From Sipunculus nudus (taxonomy: Eukaryota; Annelida; Sipuncula; Golfingiida; Sipunculidae), in the NCBI GenBank assembly GCA_026874595.1, contig CM049306.1:40358019-40422018 (forward strand): 64,000 nt of DNA. Direction: 5' to 3'. A program made the position numbers and the translations under genes. Under the pieces are notes generated by a model. It was given only the letters and a program-made list of their open reading frames with translations, did not search any database and had not been told where the DNA came from. Shown piece after piece: positions 51,001-62,280 of this stretch; position 1 is the stretch's first letter; every line of letters begins with the position of its first letter.

Positions 51001-54000
51001 TGTAACATTTTTTAATCAAGATTCAATTGAATACCCAAAATTAGTTCTGAATTTTTCAAATTTTATAAGTTATTAGTATAAATATAAAATTAGTACCTTA
51101 AATTTTGCCCAACCGTGACCATGGCACGTTTGTGTCCTGTGAGCACTGTTGATATAATTTTCATATCATGCACACATTAGGATTTCAGCTTTTTAGTGTA
51201 GAAAGCTGAAAGAAATTGGCCAAAAATTGTAGCTTTTATTAATGTTTTTTATGAGACCCTGTCAGACTTTGGCTCTCTCCAGCCCCTCTTGAGTCACCTG
51301 TATGTTGACCTTGTTGACCTTTCATCAAATTATGCACGCTTGAGGCGAGGCATCCAGGCAGCTTATGGCCAACCACAGTTGATCCAGGTGTCCAACCCAA
51401 CTCATCTAGTAGTTTTAACCAACAACATAACAATAAACAATAAATTAATAAATTTTTATTGGTTTTTAATATCAAATTAAAGAAAAATAGAAAAGGAATT
51501 TGTTAGTTTATAATAACAGGAAATTAACTTGCAGTTACTGATGATATAAGAATCTTGTATCGATGGGTAAAATGTCACATATTCCAAATAACACCATGCA
51601 GTCACCTATGGCATTTTTCAGTTCAATTTTAATGATAAAGAAGTAAATCATATTATTCATTATTAATCATTAGGGATCATATGAAGGAAATTAATGATAG
51701 ACAAAGATGCAGTTGATAATATTAATCTAGATTCCTACTATGTCTAGTGTGTACATTGATGTGAAATTAGTCCAAAATGAATTTTTTACAGTTATTTTTT
51801 AATATAAATAAAAGCCATAAAACCAGGTACTTATGATCATTATTTAAATGTGTGAATTTTGTATATTCTAGATTCTCAACATAATTGGTTGGTGAAACTG
51901 AATAAATACCAGACATGGTGCAAATACTTTGTAATTGTATTTAAATACGAATATGATTATGTACTCCATTATAAAATTTCTTGCATAAAGAATAGGAATT
52001 TAGGTAAAAATGAAAGTATATGAATACTCGTGCAAATACTTTCAAAATGTATTCATGAATGCATTCATGAATATATTCTTTAATATTATTTTAATAATCA
52101 TATCAGTTATATTTCATTTAAAAAAATCATATGATTCTCTTATTATTTTTTATAAAAATTATATTTGGGACAATATTTGTAATTTTTTTTAATAAATAGT
52201 TAAACTCTTATATTATATGTTCTGCTTAAATAAGTTATATGGCCAAGTCAAAATCTGTGTGACAATAGTAATCCATTTGTTAATAAAACAAATGAAATCA
52301 ATCCTCTTACCTGTCTCCAAAGGTACTATCAAAATCATACATAAGCTAAACAACAACAACTCATAATACAGCTTATATTTATTACCACACAAAACCAGCA
52401 TGTGCCTCATTTCTAAATAATATTTTTTTATCATATATAACAGCTGAGCGTCGTGACCCATAGGCCCCTTGTTTACGAATTTTTTCTCTATTTTTGAGAC
52501 CTTTAAAGTTATGAACATCTGTTAACAGGGCACAAATCAAATCACAAAAGGTCTCTGTTACCCATATCCTTTGAGCTATGGGGGGCTCCCAATAACCCCC
52601 CAGAATAATGGAAAATTTGATAAAAACAAACTGCAACATCTCAATAACTACAACACTGATGGTCATGATTTTTGGCATACATATTGATCAAGAGGTGTTT
52701 CATCAGTACCTGCAGACTGGTGGTGCCACCTGTATTTTTTCAAATTTTCACAATTTTTTTTTTCTCTATTTTCGAGACCTTTCAGGATGTAGTTATCTGT
52801 CAACAGGGTACAAATCGTAAGGACTGGACCTAGAATCTTCATTGTTGACACACAGGTAGACCCATAATAAGTCTCCATGGACACCTGAAATTAGGTCTCT
52901 GTTACCCATATCCTTTGAGCTATGGCACTCCAAAGTACAGCTCAGAATAATGGAAAATTTGATACAAAAGCTGAAGTATCTGAACAACTAATGCAGAGAT
53001 CACCATAATTGTTTTCATGGATATTGATCATGGAGTGTTTCATCAGTTTCTGCAGACTGGTGGCACCACCTGTATTTGTTCGGGTTTTTTTACGAATTTT
53101 TTCTCTATTTTTGAGACCTTTAAAGTTATGAACATCTGTTAACAGGGCACAAATCATTAAAACTGGACCTAGAATCTTCATTCTTGACACACAGGGAGAC
53201 CCATGAAAAGTCTCCATAGAAACCTGAAATTAGGTCTCTGTTACCCATATTCTTTAAGCTGTATGGCTCCAAATTACCCCCCAGAATAATGGAAAATTTG
53301 ATACAAAAACTGCAGTATCTCAATAACTACAACACTGATGGTCATGATTTTCGGCATACATATTGATCATGACCTGTTCCATCAGTTTCTGCAGACTGGG
53401 TGCGCCACCTCTATTTTTTTCAAATTTTTACGATTTTTTTTCTCTTTTTTTGATACCTTTAAAGATGTGGTTATCTGTCAACAGGGTACAAATTGCAACA
53501 ACTGGACCTAGAATCTTCATTCTTGTCATGCAAGAAGGCCCATGAAAAGTGCCTGTGGAAACTTAAAATAAGGTCTCTGTTACCCATATCCTTCAAGCTA
53601 TAGGACTCCGAAGTATCCCTCAGAATAATGGACAATTTGATACAAAAGCTGAAGTATCTGAACAACTAATGGGGAGATCACCATGATTCTTTGCATGGAT
53701 ATTGATGTTTGTAAGTGTTTTTATTAGTTTCTGCAGACTGGTGGAGCCACCTGTATTTTTGTACCCGCCAAAACGAAGTTTTTTGGATACTATGTTTTTG
53801 ACCGGGTTCCTCCGCCATTGCCGCATTCGTTTCCAGAGAGCTCCTCTGGGACTTGATTTTATCAGCTTTCCAAGCTCATATCTCGGGAACCATTTGACTG
53901 ATCAGGAAATAAAATTTATACTAATGTAGCCCTTGGATAGCTCTATAACATACACAAAAAATGGTGGCGCCACCTGTAACCATGTTTGCACAGTGTCCAT

Positions 54001-57000
54001 CTGTTCATCTGCCTTTGGTTAAAATCACTCATATCTCTGCAGTGAATTGACTAATTCACCTGAAATTCGGCATGCGTATACATCCTGGATAGCTTTCTTG
54101 ATTTTATGACAGGTGGCGCCACCTACATTCTCATTCACGCTGATGACATCCAAGCTCATATTTCGGGAACCGTTTGACCGATCGGGCCAAAATTTTGCAT
54201 GTATATAGATCTAACATAGCTCTTTATCATACGCTAAACTGGTGGCGCTACCTGCAACCATTTTTGCACAGCGTCTGTCTGTTTGTCTGCCGTGCAATAA
54301 TGTCACTCATATCTCGGCAGTGGTTTGACATATCTGCCTAAAATTTTGCAGTTTTATACATCCTGGATAGCTTTCTTGATTTTATGACAGGTGGCGCCAC
54401 CTACATTCTCATTCACGCTGATGACATCCAAGCTCATATTTCGGGAACCATTTGACCGATCGGGCCAAAATTTTGCATGTATATAGATCTAACATAGCTA
54501 TTTATCATACACAAAACTGGTGGCACCACCTGCAACCATTTTTGCACAGCGTCTGTCTGTTTGTCTGCCGTGCAATAAAGTCACTCACATCTTGGCAGTG
54601 GTTTGACATATCTGCCTAAAATTTTGCAGTTTTATGCATCCTGGATAGCTTTCTTGATTTTATGACAGGTGGCGCCACCTTTATTCTAGTTTATGCTGCA
54701 GACATCCAAGCTCATATCTAGGGAACCGTTTGAACAATTGGGCCAAAATTTTGCATGTGTATAGATCTCACATAGGTCTTTATCATACACAAAACTGGAG
54801 GGGCCACCTGCAACCATTTTTGCACATTTTGCACAGCGTCTGTCTGTTGGTCTGCCGTGGCCTAAAATCACTCATTTCTCTGTAGTGGTTTGACATAACT
54901 GCCTTAAATTTTGCAGGTTTATACAACCTGGATAGCTTTCTTGATTTTATGACAGGTGGCGCCACCTACATTCTAGTTAACGCTGCACACATCCAAGCTA
55001 ATATCTCAGGAACCATTTGACCGATTGGGCCAAAATTGTGCTTGTGTTTAGATCTCACATAGGTCTTTATCATACACAAAACTGCAACCATTTTTGCACA
55101 GCGTCTGTCTGTTTGTCTGCCGTGGGCTAAAATCACTCATATCCATGTAGTGGTTTGACTTTTCTGCCTTAAATTTTGCATATGTATACAACTTGGACAG
55201 CTTTCTGGATTTGTGGTAGGTTGCACAACCTACATACACTTTTAGGCTGCAGACATCCATGCTAATATGCAACATACCTCACTCTGTTTCCCCTTGCCAC
55301 TCAATCCATGCCTCACTTCACTCTGATTTTGGCAGAAACACGTAGTCACTTGTGGGCTACCCGTATTTAGTTTTTAAAGTTTACACATTTTTTCTCTATT
55401 TATCAGATATATAAATACAGACTTAATCTTGGCCTGTGGGTTAATCTGTTTGATGCTTCAGTTGAATGGGTATCTACCATTCTGATGATAAAATTTCCTT
55501 TTGTGAATCTCTTCCCAGTCAGCTGAGCGTCATGACCCATGGGTCACTTGTTTATAAAATGGTTCAGCAATGTGCAAAACGGTTGAATAAAAAACTTCCA
55601 AAGGAATTGATAACTGTACACACATAACGCGAATAAAATTTAACTTGACTTAATTTGCTCTTTAAACAAATGCTGTTTCTTCCTTGAGCAGTGTGAATGG
55701 AAGCTTCTGTACATCCTGAGATAAAATTATTTATGCCAAGATGAATATTTCCGAGCTATATACTAGTGTAATTTGTGCTTATGCACTTAACCAAATGTTC
55801 ATTAAAATATATAAAAAGATTTGTAACAGTCACGCTGTGTTGTTTCAGGTCTTCCATTGTCACTTTAACAGTAATTTTTTCCCATTGTTCCTGGAGAACC
55901 TGTTAGGGGATTCTGTATCATCTGCTGTAGCATCAGCATTGCTAGGTAAGGGCATCTTATACATGTTTGAGTATGTCCTGTGTCATCCTCATTACTGATG
56001 TGTAGACTGTTTTTTACTGCACAATTTTAAAAGCTGACTTTTTATCTTAGGTTTTAAATCATTTTGAAACATAGTTGTTGAAGTTCAGGCCTTGGCCTGT
56101 TTATGGCTCTGACTTATGGATAAGAATGAATTTATCAATTTAACCATGTAAACTTATTTTCATAATGTGTGAACATTAAGGGTTTGGAAAAATCCAGAAA
56201 TCTTTTAAGTTCATTGATGTAATGTGAATGTCATCAGCCTAAGATAATCTTGTAAGGATATATGTTGAAAGTGAAAGTTCACCAATGAGACAAATTATAA
56301 TGTAATTTACAGTATGTGGGTAAATTATCAGTTTTGAAATTGGAAATTTATGCATGGTGTAAAGGGATAAGATGAATGAGAATTGAGAAAAATCCTCCTT
56401 GTTTATGATGGTTTGTTAACCCTAGGATGGTAATGAATCACCACTGTACTGATACATTGCAATACAAAATCAGATATCATATTGGTATCATTAGATGCCC
56501 CTGTATTGATATCTTGATGGTATTAATTTGATTACCCAATAGAAAGCAAAGCCTGATAGAAGACAAGGTCTCTCAGTCCCATGTCAGGCTTCAGAAGAGA
56601 AACATCATTAGTTAGACAAGTTGAATGGCATCAGATTGGTTAAATCATTTGGAAATTAGTAGGGCACATTTGTACATGATTATTGTTATTTATGGTAACT
56701 ACTGCTTTTGCTTCTCAGTGCCATTTAGTATTCAAAAGCTGTAATTTTAGAAGTTAAAGATATAGATCTATCCTTTCAATGAAACATTAGTTTTATTTAT
56801 ATGTCAGCTCAACACAGTGAAACGTTACATATTGTTGTTGGGAATTTCATGAGTTTTAATCATATTTCAGCTCAATGCAGTGAAACGATATATTTTCCCA
56901 TTGGCAATCCTTTCTGATGTACAAGAATAAACAAAAGAATTATCCAGTTTTAATGCCTTACTCAAATGTTATGTGTTTATGTATATGAACCCAAGATGGC

Positions 57001-60000
57001 GCGGAGATGCAATCGTGTTTTTACCATAATTAAGACATACTTTCAGGTACCCCTTTTTATTATGCTTTTAAAATAAACTTTATGAGAGTAAGCTTTGTAT
57101 TTACTGATCCATTTACAATGGGAAATTTGTCTTTGAATCTAATTTGTAACATACCATGATTATAATATTTATGTATCATATTGTAGTTTGTATGGTGAGC
57201 AAAGTATTACAATATATATTGTATCATGAGATAATATATCATTGCACAGCCCTTTTAAACCCAGTATGTTATCTATTTCCAGGCCTATCATTCATTGCAC
57301 CTCATGTCAACAACTTGTACTTCCTGAGTCTGTGTCGACAATATGGAGTTTACTCTGTCATCAGGGGGCTGTTTATAGTCAAGTTGTTCCTCAGTGTATT
57401 CATGTTGTTTGTTGGACCAAACCATACCTGGATCCTGTGTCTCTTCATTGCCAGGTAAGCACACCTGTAAATTCTTGTCTGCCTACCTACCTTACATGTT
57501 ATTTCAGCACTAAAATAACATGATTAAGAAAGCTTTTTTGGATTTTGTTTTGTTTGTGAAGAACACTTTTATAAGAAATAATTTTAAAATGGGTCCCCTC
57601 AAGTTTTATGTCGTAAATCTTAGTAATACAATAAGACATGAAATGTATACTTTAAACAAAGGTTATTTTATTCTATAATTCATAGGTTTTGTTTTCCAGC
57701 AAAGTTCACAGAATTGAACATGATCATATTGCATGAATAATGTTTAACATCTCACCATTTCAGTCACAGAGTATTCATGGAAGGCACATGTAAGCTGCTC
57801 AAATTGATAATCAGTGATTTAATGGACGAGGACTTTGTGGTTGAACCTGAATTATTTCATCTTTAACCTTTCACCATTTCAGTAACCGTGTATTCACTGA
57901 AGGCACATGTAAGCTGCTCAACTTGGTGATCAGTGACTTGGTGGATGAGGACTATGTGATTCACCATCGCAAGGAGGCTGTGTCTGCGCTCATGTTTGGT
58001 ACTGCGGCCCTTTTGTCTAAACCAGGACAGACATTAGCTCCTCTCATTGGCACTTGGCTGTTGTCAATTCAAACAGGTCAGCATAAATTGTAGATACTAG
58101 CTCCTTAAGATTAGGTCTTTGTCTTGTCTTAATAAATATGGTAACTAAGAATGTGAGGAAAAGGCAGTTCAGTATTGCAAGTATTTTAGCTAAGTTATTA
58201 TAGGATGGTTAAGATATCTATTGAATGTATGTTGAGCTGTAAAAGTCATTTATCATCAGCTTTTGTGTGTGTATGTGTGTTGGGGGGGGGGGTTGCATAT
58301 AAAGCTTAAAAATTAGGGAACTCTCAACTGGTTCAATATGCATTACTGTAAATTTCCAAACAGAAGTCACATTTTTAGCTCAGCTGACTGAAAGTCATCT
58401 GAGCTATAGCGATCACTCTTTGTCCGTCGTCCGTCTGTCCGTCCGTTAACCAGGCACAAATCGTAACCGCTGGATCTAGAACCTTGTAACTTTGGATTCT
58501 GAGAGGTCCATAAAAAATCTCCTTGGAAACCAGAAATTAGGTCTCTGTTACCCATATCCTTCGACCTATGTGGCCCCAAAGTACCCCCCAGAAAAGTAAA
58601 AAATTTCATACAAAAACTTCAATATCTCATTAACTACTTGACTGATGGTCATGATTTTTGGCATACATATTGATCATGAGATGTTACATCACTTCCTGCA
58701 GACTGGTGGCGCCACCTGTATTTTTCGATTTTTTACGAATTTTTTTCTCTATTTTTGAGACCTTTAAAAATGTGAACATCTGTTAACAAGGCACAAATCA
58801 TAAAGACTGGACTTAGAATCTTAATTCTTGACACACTGAGAGGTCCATGAAAAATCTCCTTGGAAACCAGAAATTAGGTCTCTGTTACCCATATACTTCG
58901 AGCTATGGGGCCCCAAAGTCCCCCAGAATAGTAAAAAATTTCATACAAAAACTTCAATATTTCAATAACTACATCACTGATGGTCTTCATTTTTGGCATA
59001 CATATTGATCATGAGATGTTCGATCAGTTCCTGCAGACTGGTGGCGCCACCTGTACTGTTTGATTTTTTACGATTTTTCCTCTATTTTTGAGACCTTTGA
59101 GGATGCTGTCATCTGTTAGCGTAGCACAAATCGTAACGACTGGACCTAGAATCTTCATTTTCGACACACTGAGAGACCTATGAAAAGTCTCCATGGAAAC
59201 CAGAAATTAGGTCTCTGTTACCCATATCCTTCGAGCTATGGGGCCCAAAATTACCCCCCAGAATAGTCAAAAATTTCATACAAAAACTTCAATATCTCAT
59301 TAACTACATCACTGATGGTCATGATTTTCGACATACATATTGATCATGAGATGTTTCATCAGTTTGTGCAGACTGGTGGCGCCACCTGTATTTTTCAATG
59401 TTCACGAATTGTTTTCTCCATTTTTGAGACCTTTAAGGATGTAGTTATCTGTCAACAGGGTACAAATCGTAACGACTGGACCTAGAATCTTCGTTCTTGA
59501 CACACAGGGAGACCCATGATAAGTCTCCATGGAAACCTGAAATTTGGTCTCTGTTACCCATATCCTTTGAGCTATGGCACTCCAAAGTACAGCTCAGAAT
59601 AATGGAAAATTTGATACAAAAGCTAAAGTATCTGAACAACTAATGCAGAGATAACCATAATTGTTTGCATGGATATTGATCATGGAGTGTTTCATAAGTT
59701 TCTGCAGACTGGTGGCACCACCTGTATTTGTTCGTTTTTTTTTACGAAATTTTTCTGTATTTTTGAGACCTTTAAAGATATGAACATCTGTTAACAGGGC
59801 ACAAATCATAAAAACTGGACCAAGAATCTTCATTCTTGACACACAGGGAGACCCATGAAAAGTCTCCATGGAAACTTGAAATTAGGTCTCTGTTACCCAT
59901 ATTCTTTAAGCTGTATGGGTCCAAAATACCCCCCCCCCCCCCAGAATAATGGAAAATTTGATACAAAAACTGCAGTATTTCAATAACTACAACACTGATG

Positions 60001-62280
60001 GTCATGATTTTCGGCATACATATTGATCATGAGCTGTTCCATCAGTTTCTACAGACTGGGTGTGCCACCTCTATTTTTTTTCAAATTTTTACGAATTTTT
60101 TTCTTTTATTTTGAGACCTTTAAAGATGTGGTTATCTGTCAACAGGGTACAAATCGCAACAACTGGACCTAGAATCTTCATTCTTGTCATGCAAGGAGGC
60201 CCATGAAAGGTGCCTGTGGAAACTTGAAATTAGGTCTCTGTTACCCATATCCTTCAAGCTATAGGACTCCGAAGTATCCCTCAGAATAATGGACAATTTC
60301 ATACAAAAACTGAAGTATCTGAACAACTAATGCAGAGATCACCATGATTTTTTGCATGGATATTGACCATTAAGTGTTCTTATTAGTTTCTGCAGACTGG
60401 TGGAGCCACCTGTATTTTTGTATCCGCCAAAACGAAGTTTTGCTGATACTATGTTTTTGACCGAGTTCCTCCACCGCGGCGGCGTTCGTTTCCAGAGATC
60501 TCCTCGGAGACTAATGGACCAATTTTTCCCAAACTTACACCTATTATCGGGTCACATGTGAACTGGTGCCTAACCAATTTGCGTTGACCTCTGACCTTTC
60601 CTCTCTATCCAGTGTCCATTTGTGGGTCTGTTTCCACTCATAAACCCTCATATCTCGGGAACCGTTTGACCGATCAGGAAATAAAATTGATACAAATGTA
60701 GCCCTTGGATTGCTTTATAACATACACAAAAAATGGTGGCGCCACCTGTAACCATGTTTGCACAGTGTCCATCTGTTCATCTGCCTTGGGTTAAAATCAC
60801 TCATATCTCTGCAGTGAATTGACTAATTCACCTGAAATTCGTCATGCGTATACATCCAGGATAGCTTTCTTGATTTTATGACAGGTGGCGCCACCTACGT
60901 TCACGTTCACACTGATGACATCCAAGCTTATATCTTGGGAACCGTTTGACCGATCAGGAAATAAAATTTATACAAATGTAGCCCTTTGATAGCTCTGTAA
61001 TATACACAAAAAATGGTGGCGCCACCTGTAACAATGTTTGCACAGCGTCTGTCTGTTAGTCTGCCGTGGCCTAAAATCACTCATTTCTCTGTAGTGGTTC
61101 GACATAACTGCCTAAAATTTTGCAGGTTTATACATCGTGGACAGCTTTCTTGATTTTATGACAGGTGGCGCCACCTACATTCTAGTTAACACTGCACACA
61201 TCCAAGCTCAAATCTCAGGAACCATTTGACCGATTGGGCCAAAATTGTGCATGTGTTTAGATCTCACATAAGTCTTTATCATACACAAAACTGGAGGGGT
61301 TACCTGCAAAGATTTTTGCACAGTGTTTGTCTGTTTGTCTGCCATGGGCAAAAATCGCTCATATACATGTAGTGGTTTGACTTTTCTGCCTAAAATTTTG
61401 CAGGTGTATACAACTTGGACAGCTTTCTGGATTTGTGGTAGGTGGCACAACCTACATACACATTTAGGCTGCAGACATCCATGCTAATATGCAACATACC
61501 TCACTCTATTTCCCCTTGCCACTCAATCCATGCCTCACTATCTGATTTTGGCAGATACATGTAGTCACTTGTCGGTTACCCGTATTCTAGTTTTAAAAGT
61601 TTACACATTTTTCTCTATTTTTGAAATATATAAATACAGACTAAATCTTGGCCTGTTGGTTAATCTGTTTGATGCTTCAGTTGAATGGGTATATACTACC
61701 ATTCTGATGATAAAATTTCCTTTTGCGAATCTCTTCCCAGTCAGCTGAGCGTCATGACCCATGGGTCACTTGTTATTACATGTCACACCCTGACTTTTAA
61801 GTTCTGCATTGGAAATAGCAGTTCAGGTTTTGTTTCCAGAGAAGTCCATAAATATAAGTACCACCATAATATAGGTAGAATATAAGTTGCTAGGTTAAAA
61901 CCATAGATGTCATATAAAATTTGCATTCACTATAGAAGTCAGGTAAATTATGTGTGATGCTTCATTATAATGTTGAGACTTTTATCATAATTTTATCTTG
62001 AAATTTTTTATAAGTGTTTAAGTAAAGCTCTATCCTGTTGTTTGCAGGACATGATGTCTTCCAGTCAGCATCAAATGGCGGTTCCATGAAGGTTAACATG
62101 GGAAGATGGGCAGACGAAGAAAAATCATTGTATCGTACAGGGGTGTTTCACATGCTTGTTTATGTACCTATTATATGTGCTACACTTCAGCTGCTGGTAT
62201 GGTCTCAGTTCAGTTTGAAGGGAAAAAGGCTTAAATGGGTGAAGGAGGAAAGACAGGGGGTCAGTCTGGGTTTTGTCTAG
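45026..62280 (+). CDS. MFSD13A: TMEM180 / MFSD13A family transporter-like protein
   Basis: Six coding exons: 45026-45744, 47116-47233, 55849-55945, 57283-57454, 57883-58076, 62048-62280. They join in phase to 510 codons plus TAG. Family marks recalled from vertebrate TMEM180 appear in order: [19 protein letters not shown] (TM1), [58 protein letters not shown], then [20 protein letters not shown] across exons 2-3, [47 protein letters not shown] and [15 protein letters not shown]. It is a multi-pass membrane protein of the MFS_2 (sugar:cation symporter-like) fold; the transported substrate is not established. The length is close to the human protein. A start at 45038 (second Met) is possible. 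Introns 2 and 5 are swollen by tandem-array elements, and a partial duplicate of exon 5 precedes the real one. Confidence 0.93.
47295..47865. mobile_element. MITE with TACGCTCT ends and 8-bp target duplication
   Basis: Intron 2 of TMEM180. The ends TACGCTCT (47296-47303) and AGAGCGTA (47858-47865) are exact complements. The flanks TTGTCACT at 47287-47294 and 47866-47873 are identical 8-mers. It interrupts the 20-bp-type minisatellite that resumes on the right. There is no transposase. An 8-bp duplication fits the hAT superfamily, but the TIR is too short to assign it firmly. The open frame inside is not a gene. Confidence 0.75.
47874..48165 (+). repeat. Minisatellite of about 20-bp ATCACTTATACATACATC-like units
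   Basis: More than ten degenerate units built from TTTATCACTTATACATACA and TTATCACTTATATGTACA variants. A short piece of the same array lies left of the MITE at about 47260-47294. It ends about 14 bp before the tandem-array element at 48179. Confidence 0.8.
48179..55550 (+). mobile_element. Tandem-array element copy 1 in TMEM180 intron 2
   Basis: The start AGCTCAGCTGACTGAAAGTC and the end AGTCAGCTGAGCGTCATGAC give a 12-bp perfect inverted repeat (GCTCAGCTGACT). The interior runs from a CTGTCCGTCC tract through about nine alpha units of roughly 337 bp (48230-49860 and 52476-53760), then about five beta units of roughly 280 bp (53770-55300). A unique tail with GATGCTTCAGTTGAATGGGT follows. Nearly every unit holds GGTGGCGCCACC or a one-base variant. 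A related element (49861-52471) is nested inside. Short open frames on the minus strand recur once per alpha unit and show no recognisable protein. Confidence 0.82.
49861..52471 (+). mobile_element. Nested related element inside copy 1
   Basis: It has its own AGCTCAGCTGACTATTAGTC start with a CCGT tract, and the end CAGCTGAGCGTCGTGACCC then CCCCTTG. It splits an alpha unit: the left piece stops in CGGGTTTTTT and the right resumes TTTACGAATTTTTTC. An uninterrupted unit at about 53090 shows the same sequence joined. Its own interior has two units of roughly 640 bp (about 49960 and 50660) sharing AATTCGGCATA and a beta-independent body, then unique AT-rich DNA. No coding capacity seen. Confidence 0.78.
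57764..57840 (+). pseudogene. Partial tandem duplicate of TMEM180 exon 5
   Basis: The 5' 77 bp of exon 5, with its CACCATTTCAG acceptor, are present a second time about 120 bp upstream of the real exon. They read [20 protein letters not shown] and then MDEDFV. The real exon reads [20 protein letters not shown], so most changes are conservative. The copy lacks the rest of the exon and any strong donor; reading on reaches TAA at about 57863-57865. It could act as a decoy or a poison-exon acceptor. Confidence 0.8.
58377..61772 (+). mobile_element. Tandem-array element copy 2 in TMEM180 intron 5
   Basis: Same architecture and orientation as copy 1: the AGCTCAGCTGACTGAAAGTC start, about six alpha units (58430-60420), about three to four beta units (60430-61450), the same unique tail and the AGTCAGCTGAGC end. 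An extra about 180 bp at 60500-60680 (AACTGGTGCCTAACC region) joins alpha to beta. Without the nested insert it is 3.4 kb against about 4.8 kb for copy 1, the difference being unit number. Confidence 0.82.

Noticed and set aside
51239-51475. 78-codon minus-strand frame
   Set aside because: Lies within the nested repeat element with no recognisable protein similarity.
48169-60326. Recurrent 60-90 codon minus-strand frames with '[12 protein letters not shown]'
   Set aside because: They recur once per alpha unit with changing frames and ends. The similarity is DNA-level repetition, with no sign of a conserved protein.
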